DNA of 38,198 nt from an uncultured Verrucomicrobiota bacterium (GTDB taxonomy: Bacteria; Verrucomicrobiota; Verrucomicrobiia; Limisphaerales; JADLHS01). The position numbers and the translations under genes are program-made. Under the pieces are notes generated by a model. That model was not told where the DNA came from. It made no database searches and saw only the letters and a list, made by a program, of their open reading frames with translations. Positions 34,101 to 38,198 of this stretch are shown here, piece by piece. Location of the stretch: assembly GCA_937894935.1 (NCBI GenBank), contig CALAYC010000020.1, positions 1 through 38,198 on the forward strand. Reading direction: 5' to 3'. Numbering within the stretch: the first letter of the stretch is position 1; every line of letters begins with the position of its first letter.

Positions 34101-36065
34101 GCGGTAGGATCTTTCCAACGCACTTTATCCATCGCGGCTTTGGGCGCTGAGAATAGCCCACAAACCGTGAGCATAACGCTGAATGTGCATCCGCGAACGA
34201 CTGGACGCTTCGAGTTTACCTACACGAATCGTGCCGCTTTACTCGCGGATGGTTGGGATTTTCTAGCTCGTTCGGCAGGTGGGATGGTTCGCAATACCGA
34301 GACGACTTCCGGCGCGGTTGTCTCGTTTGATCAGACAGTTCATCCCGGCAGAATCCGTATACCGGTAGATATTGGAGACCTATGGGCCGATTTGAACGAT
34401 ACTCAAAACAGTTTGTTTCGGAATCTGCCGCCAGATTGGACGAGTGTGCGGGTGCGTTTGGCTTTTGCGCCAACGCAGAATTATCAGTATGCGAGTACGG
34501 TTGTTTATCAGGACGACGACAACTACCTACAGGTGATGCGTACTTATGATCAGGGGAATAAATGGGCATTTGTACGGGAATTAGATGGCGATGCCTTGAA
34601 TATCAATACTCCTTCGGTGACTGCGGTCAGCAACCTATATCAAAGGTTGGATCGAAACATCGCTACAGGTGTGATTACAGCCTATTACTCGCTGAACGGA
34701 AGCACTTGGACATCTCTTGGTGCGGTGACCCAAACATTAAACAATCCTCGACTGGGGATTGTCACAGGGGCTTCGCCTGGTGGATTTCCGGTCGCTGATT
34801 TTTCCTGGGTGGAAATTTATACCAGCTCATCCACTACTAACCCTGTCCTTTTGGTCAGCGCCAATACTCTTAATTTTTCCACTGCTCGCGCAGGAAGCCA
34901 AATTGTGACAATAGCAAATGGGGGAGGCGGCGTTCTCAATTGGACGGCTTCGGTTGGCGGCAGTGGCCCCAATTGGTTGTCGGTGAATCCAAGTAGTGGA
35001 AATAGTAATGCCACGCTTACAGTGAGCGTAGATGCAACCGGTCTGACAAATGGCATTTACGAACGAACCATCACTGTGGCTGCTACGGGTGCTACCAATA
35101 GCCCGCATACGATCAATGTCACTTTAGATGTGAGTCAGAACATTTTGACGGTTGTGGCGGATCCTAAGACCAAAGTATTTGGAGAGATAGATCCGCTACT
35201 TACCTATCAGATTATCAGTGGCTCCTTGGCGGAAGGCGATGTTTTAACAGGTTCCCTAAGTCGGGTCGCTGGGGAAGATGCGGGTGAATATGCTATTGAG
35301 CAAGGTTCGCTTACGGCCGGGCCAAAGTATGACTTAACCTATATCGGCGCCAACTTCACCATTCTCAAATCTAACGTCTCGCTTGTCTTAAGTGAGCTGA
35401 GTCATACTTATGATGGCGATGCGCATCCGGTTTCTGTGGCCACCGATCCGGAAGGGTTGGCAGTGGTTGTAACGTATAATGGTGACACCACAGTGCCGAC
35501 TAATGCAGGGAATTACGAAGTGATAGGAGAGGTGCTGGAACTTAATTATAGCGGGAGTGTAACAGGTGTGTTGGCTATTGCGCGTGCGCCACTGAATGTG
35601 GCCGCTAATGATGCTGTGCGACTCGTTGGTCAAACCAATCCGATCTTTAGTGGTGTTTTGACCGGAGTGCTTCCGCAGGACGGGATTTCAGTTAGTTATA
35701 GTTCCGAGGCGACAACAGGAAGTCCCCCGGGATTATATCCAGTAATCCCCGAATTGATTGATCCGTACAACAGGTTAGATAATTATACCGTGACATCTAG
35801 CAGCGGAATACTTACTGTGGTGGATGTGCCTCGTCTCCTTGACATCTCCCAGTCGGCGGAGGGGGTGTTAATTGTATCTTGGCGTGTTCATCCAGGCCGG
35901 ATTTATCAGTGCCAATGGAAGGCCGATCTGATGGATGCAGAGTGGACTCCGCTATTGATTGAGGGACAAGAAAGTTACACTGCATTCGAAACGATGTTGG
36001 AAGTGCACCATGCGACTGGTGGAGCCAAGCAGGGGTTTTATCGCATGCTGGATGTAACTCCTTAA
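31152..36065 (+). CDS. Giant secreted protein with glucose/sorbosone dehydrogenase propeller, PKD, BACON and MBG domains
   Basis: A 1637-residue exported protein. The signal is long (MFRHLMTFL to AGFVLAVGSLHAA), and I use ATG 31152; a GTG at 31116 is also possible. Order: GSDH-type six-bladed propeller (47-553), PKD domain (555-643, TYFWNFGDGSPTNNQANPVH), a second Ig-like domain (to about 753), MBG (755-910), BACON (912-1015), the shared module copy 3 (1018-1226), BACON (1231-1330), MBG domains (1331-1560) and the C-terminal tail ending GFYRMLDVTP. Propeller signs are DHGLLGFALDPNF, LNGKVLRLDPATGDG, VWNLGLRNPYRIA and GDVGWNTWEDMHV. The family oxidises aldoses with PQQ in the periplasm or outside, but many members have unknown substrates. 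It follows the deacetylase gene by 42 bases. Confidence 0.83.
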   Translation: MFRHLMTFLTSVCIGPLFGRNRKPGFVALVYAGFVLAVGSLHAATLPAGFIETTIPGPNGGDWNEAAGILFDDNVRMYVWERSGRVWIQDDGDTTWSLLIDISDEVGAFNDHGLLGFALDPNFVQNGYIYMMYVVDRHHLMNFGTPNYNPNANDYFSATIGRITRYTANQADGFRTVDLATRKVLLGETRQTGIPILFDSHGVGTLVFGTDGTLLASCGDGSAYTGVDTGSRSDTYYLQALTDGIIRTSENVGAYRSQMINSLNGKVLRLDPATGDGVPGNPFYDPENPRAPRSRVWNLGLRNPYRIAILPGSGSHNREDANPGILFIGDVGWNTWEDMHVSTGPGLNFGWPAFEGMTAHPDYYNANILNRDAPNPFYGVNGCNQQYLYFNQLIKQDSLNPISFTDSCGNPIPASIPTFRHTRPALDWQHGNAVARTGTYNGAGNATTATVGAAGSPVSGSAFSGSCSVGGVWYEGDDFPDIYRNTYFHADFTDGWIRNFVFDANYKPTAVRSFANVGEGVVGLATHPINGGLYYIFWTTAIRRIDYAPNGNFPPKAVATGDKYYGPGPLTVQFTGSNSSDPEGLPLTYFWNFGDGSPTNNQANPVHTFNAPDGVPTQYNVSLVVRDSAGATASARLIISVNNTPPVVNITSPVEGTKYPLTDSTIYNLTADVSDSEYSNDQLRYEWVTYLHHNTHQHAGPADTNHATTTVIAPAGCDGNIYYYRVELTVTDPAGLATTREVRLFPDCPEQSDPIITWPQPNDIIYGAALTTAQLNATADVPGTFYYDPPIGTVLKAGSAQVLKAFFTPADALNYRIAIATNTLNVLPAPLVITADDKVKIVGAPLPELTATYQGFVNNDTPFVLDTPVLLTTPATADSPAGGYPIIASGATDVNYTVTHVNGTLTVVTQLPPVITLSPSNLTFDVIVGGNAPDQSINISNSGGGNLSWTVTNEGDGQDWLSVSPSQGTNNTSISVSVNSAGLAVGSFQRTLSIAALGAENSPQTVSITLNVHPRTTGRFEFTYTNRAALLADGWDFLARSAGGMVRNTETTSGAVVSFDQTVHPGRIRIPVDIGDLWADLNDTQNSLFRNLPPDWTSVRVRLAFAPTQNYQYASTVVYQDDDNYLQVMRTYDQGNKWAFVRELDGDALNINTPSVTAVSNLYQRLDRNIATGVITAYYSLNGSTWTSLGAVTQTLNNPRLGIVTGASPGGFPVADFSWVEIYTSSSTTNPVLLVSANTLNFSTARAGSQIVTIANGGGGVLNWTASVGGSGPNWLSVNPSSGNSNATLTVSVDATGLTNGIYERTITVAATGATNSPHTINVTLDVSQNILTVVADPKTKVFGEIDPLLTYQIISGSLAEGDVLTGSLSRVAGEDAGEYAIEQGSLTAGPKYDLTYIGANFTILKSNVSLVLSELSHTYDGDAHPVSVATDPEGLAVVVTYNGDTTVPTNAGNYEVIGEVLELNYSGSVTGVLAIARAPLNVAANDAVRLVGQTNPIFSGVLTGVLPQDGISVSYSSEATTGSPPGLYPVIPELIDPYNRLDNYTVTSSSGILTVVDVPRLLDISQSAEGVLIVSWRVHPGRIYQCQWKADLMDAEWTPLLIEGQESYTAFETMLEVHHATGGAKQGFYRMLDVTP
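34203..34827 (+). repeat. Shared ~210-residue module, copy 3
   Basis: LLADGWDFLARSAGG, LNDTQNSLFRNLPPDW, YQDDDNYLQV, QRLDRNIATGVITAYYSLNG and NPRLGIVTGA match the two copies in the preceding gene. Here it sits cleanly between two BACON domains, not inside a repeat. Confidence 0.75.
35370..35590 (+). repeat. MBG repeat of the HTYDG type, also found in the last gene
   Basis: LSHTYDGDAHPVSVATDPEG, then VVVTYNGDTTVPTNAGNYEV and LNYSGSVTGVLAI. The same approximately 74-residue pattern recurs twice at the end of the window (37797-38020 and 38021 onward) in a different gene. Confidence 0.7.
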
Positions 36066-36083
36066 AGTTTACCCATAATCATC

Positions 36084-37229
36084 ATGAAAACCATTATGCG
36101 CATGACCGAAGCATCCATGAATCAAAGTGGAATGTCGGTTGAACGTTCGCGGATTGCCTCTCTGGGTATTCCGAGCCTTTGTCGATGGCTGGTAACCGGA
36201 GTAATGCTTTTGGCAATCTCGGTGGTTGGCGCGCCAGGCGAACCTTCCGGCGATCCCGCCGGGTTTTACCGTATTGACTGTTTGGGTAATTCCGACACCG
36301 TAGTTTCTATTCCTTTTGGTCGGCCGGCTGCGGCTCATGTAGTGGTGGAATCTGTCGTTGCTAACATGGTTACATTTAAAGGGACGCCGGGCTGGACGAC
36401 CGACCAGTTCGTTTACAGTTCTGTTGCCGAGCCGCCACAAACCAATACTTATTATATTCGTTTTTTGTCTGGAGCCAAAGAAGGGAGATATTTTCCTGTC
36501 GCCGGCAATGGTACGAATAGCGTAGTTCTCAATCTCGATGGAGACGACATTTCAGCCGTAACCGACGGCGATCTTGCTGCTGTAATTCCGTATTGGACCT
36601 TGGCGACTGCTTTTCCGGAGAGCAACGGGATTTTTGCTTCACCATCAATGCTCAACCGGCCTACCGAAATATTGCTACCAGATTTGCAAGGAGCAGGGAT
36701 TAATTTGAGCGCCAGCAAGATTTACTTTTTCCACGCAGGAATTTGGAAACAGGTTGGCCAAGGAAACGTCAGTCGAAACGATGATATTTTGTTGCCGGAC
36801 GCTTACGTTATTGTGCGTCATAACGTGGCAACTAATACCGTTTGCACTTTCATGGGTGAAGTCCTTACCTCGAAGATTGCCATTCCTTTGGCCGTTTCTG
36901 CTGACAGCAAACAGGATAACTTTGTTTCACTTGCACGCCCGACGACCCTGAGCTTGAACGAGTCTGGATTGATCGATACTGGTGCATTTAAGGTCAGCGA
37001 GTCTGCGTTGAATCGCCAGGACGAGTTATTGGTATTTAATAATGCTGTCGCTGCGCGAAACAAATCAGTGTCGGCGATTTATTACTATTTGTTGAACAGT
37101 GGTTGGCGGAAAGTGGGAAGCCCGGACATTGTTGGCGACGATCTTGTTTTCGCTCCAGGGGCAGCGGTTATTATTCGAAAATCTACCAGCAGCGTCGTTC
37201 CGGTTTGGATTAACTCAGCACCGTACTAA
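36084..37229 (+). CDS. Secreted protein, Verrucomicrobia/Planctomycetes-restricted type
   Basis: A 381-residue protein with a long N-terminal region and a hydrophobic signal (LVTGVMLLAISVVGAPG). The start is uncertain: ATG at 36084 is used, but ATG 36132 would give a more normal signal length. After the signal comes DPAGFYRIDCLGNSDTVVSIPFGRP, then strands such as YYIRFLSGAKEGRYFPVAGNG, KIYFFHAGIWKQVG and PDAYVIVRHN. This matches my memory of a lineage-restricted family (TIGR02597), which I could not check. Its function is unknown. It lies 18 bases after the dehydrogenase gene and 29 before the next, so it probably belongs to the same transcript. Confidence 0.7.
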   Translation: MKTIMRMTEASMNQSGMSVERSRIASLGIPSLCRWLVTGVMLLAISVVGAPGEPSGDPAGFYRIDCLGNSDTVVSIPFGRPAAAHVVVESVVANMVTFKGTPGWTTDQFVYSSVAEPPQTNTYYIRFLSGAKEGRYFPVAGNGTNSVVLNLDGDDISAVTDGDLAAVIPYWTLATAFPESNGIFASPSMLNRPTEILLPDLQGAGINLSASKIYFFHAGIWKQVGQGNVSRNDDILLPDAYVIVRHNVATNTVCTFMGEVLTSKIAIPLAVSADSKQDNFVSLARPTTLSLNESGLIDTGAFKVSESALNRQDELLVFNNAVAARNKSVSAIYYYLLNSGWRKVGSPDIVGDDLVFAPGAAVIIRKSTSSVVPVWINSAPY

Positions 37230-37258
37230 GAGTAAAAAGACGGAATTTCTTGTTAGTT

Positions 37259-38198
37259 ATGAAAGTAAAATTTTTATCCATCTTGCTGGTGCTCTCCGCT
37301 ATTCGAGCCTATTGCACCGTCACATTGACTGTGGATGCCGCCTACCTTAAGGACGCCAACGGCGATCTGATGCCGACCGGCGGCTTGGTGTTATTGGTGG
37401 CCAGCACGGTTGATAATCAATTCACGCCGCCGACGCCCGATGCTTTCGTCAAGGATGATGATATCATTATTGCGCGATGGGATTTGTCCGGCACGGGGAG
37501 TCCTGGAGAGTTGTCGGCTTTCACTAATGTAGCTTTGAGTGGAAGCTGGAATACAGACGATCCGCTGCTGTTGTATTGGTATCCGACCTTGACCCTGGCT
37601 GATACTGTGCCAGGACTCGGGACGCCTTATGGTCTGTATCGCAATGATGCCATACCAGATGGAGGAGATGCGTGGGTCACCCCGAGTGATGGTACGGCGC
37701 TGTGGTCGTTGCGTTTCTTAACAGAAGATTACCCCTATTTGCCCGGCGCAAATCCCGCTGATATGGGGAAAGCAAACTTCGTGGTTCAAAAGGCTCCTGC
37801 CAGCGTGACTCTTACTGGCAACTTGAATCCGGTGTACGACGGCAATGTACATGAAGTTGGGGTGACAACCGTGCCGGAGGGATTGACAGTAAATATTACC
37901 TATAATGGTGAGATGTTGCCGCCTATAGCGGCTGGCTCTTATGAGGTTGTTGCTACAGTTGTAGATGAAAATTATGCCGGGAGTGTGACGGATACATTAG
38001 TCATTAATCCGGCGGGGGCGGTGGTGGTGTTGAACGAGCTGGAGCAGGTGTATGACGGGACGGGGCGGGTGGTTACTGCAACGACGACGCCAGCGGGGTT
38101 GAACGTGGAGTTGACCTACAATGGCAGTCCAGACGCTCCCACCAATGCGGGGAGTTATGAAGTGGTGGGGACGGTGGTGGAAGGGAACTACGTCGGGA
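37259..38198 (+). CDS. Secreted MBG-repeat protein, 5' part
   Basis: The frame is open from ATG 37259 to the window end, giving 313 residues. A signal peptide (FLSILLVLSAIRAYC) is followed by a domain of about 160 residues (TVTLTVDAAYLKDANGDLMP, with many Asp) that I do not recognise. MBG repeats of the VYDG type begin at about residue 180: VYDGNVHEVGVTTVPEGL...AGSYEVVATVVDENYAGS, then VYDGTGRVVTATTTPAGL...AGSYEVVGTVVEGNYVG. The second repeat is much richer in G on the coding strand than the first (runs of GTGGTGG), although the protein pattern is the same. The end is outside the window, so the number of repeats and the C-terminal tail are unknown. Confidence 0.75.
   Translation, partial: MKVKFLSILLVLSAIRAYCTVTLTVDAAYLKDANGDLMPTGGLVLLVASTVDNQFTPPTPDAFVKDDDIIIARWDLSGTGSPGELSAFTNVALSGSWNTDDPLLLYWYPTLTLADTVPGLGTPYGLYRNDAIPDGGDAWVTPSDGTALWSLRFLTEDYPYLPGANPADMGKANFVVQKAPASVTLTGNLNPVYDGNVHEVGVTTVPEGLTVNITYNGEMLPPIAAGSYEVVATVVDENYAGSVTDTLVINPAGAVVVLNELEQVYDGTGRVVTATTTPAGLNVELTYNGSPDAPTNAGSYEVVGTVVEGNYVG

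Noticed and set aside
1..38198. CRISPR arrays, tRNA or rRNA genes, insertion sequences, phage genes
   Set aside because: No regularly spaced identical repeats, no cloverleaf with a conserved T-arm, no transposase or integrase motifs were found. The repeats present are protein-domain repeats.

Overview
The window looks like chromosomal DNA of a Verrucomicrobiota bacterium, probably of the Pedosphaera/Limisphaerales type. This rests on three things: a PEP-CTERM protein ending in an RRR-type tail, large secreted proteins built from BACON, Ig-like, YDG and MBG modules that end in an 'FYR(V/M)LDV' tail, and a secreted protein resembling a family I remember as restricted to Verrucomicrobia and Planctomycetes. 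The lineage is inferred from gene content; there is no rRNA here. All 24 recognised genes lie on the + strand. I see no tRNA, rRNA, CRISPR array, insertion sequence or phage gene.

Region 1 (1-11.7 kb) is the start of an exopolysaccharide/O-antigen-type locus. It holds the 3' end of a WbpD-like left-handed beta-helix N-acetyltransferase followed by a terminator, then a Wzz-type chain-length protein fused to a degenerate BY-kinase domain, a DUF354 protein overlapping a WecB-type UDP-GlcNAc 2-epimerase, a GT2 glycosyltransferase, two AsnB-type amidotransferases, a PEP-CTERM protein between them, and a WbbL-like GT2. Region 2 (11.7-15.9 kb) holds two tandem, clearly homologous right-handed beta-helix proteins, one a lipoprotein and one a secreted multidomain form, closed by a strong terminator. 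Region 3 (16.0-25.4 kb) holds a Wzy/WaaL-type polymerase or ligase, six glycosyltransferases (GT2-like, GT4, GT2, GT4, GT8, GT2) and a Wzx-type flippase. Many of these genes touch or overlap.

After a 580-base gap with two conspicuous palindromes, region 4 (26.0 kb to the end) encodes four consecutive secreted proteins. The first carries a CE4 (NodB-type) polysaccharide deacetylase domain, the second a glucose/sorbosone dehydrogenase-type propeller, the third the lineage-restricted type, and the fourth, cut by the window end, begins an MBG repeat series. The two giant proteins share an approximately 210-residue module that occurs three times, once nested inside an Ig-like repeat, and both end in the same approximately 80-residue tail.

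Read together, regions 1-3 would make a Wzx/Wzy-dependent polysaccharide, possibly one containing an amidated amino-uronic acid. The beta-helix proteins and region 4 would provide secreted proteins that bind, cut, deacetylate or oxidise sugars at the cell surface. The exosortase, the priming sugar-phosphate transferase and the Wza-type exporter are not in the window.
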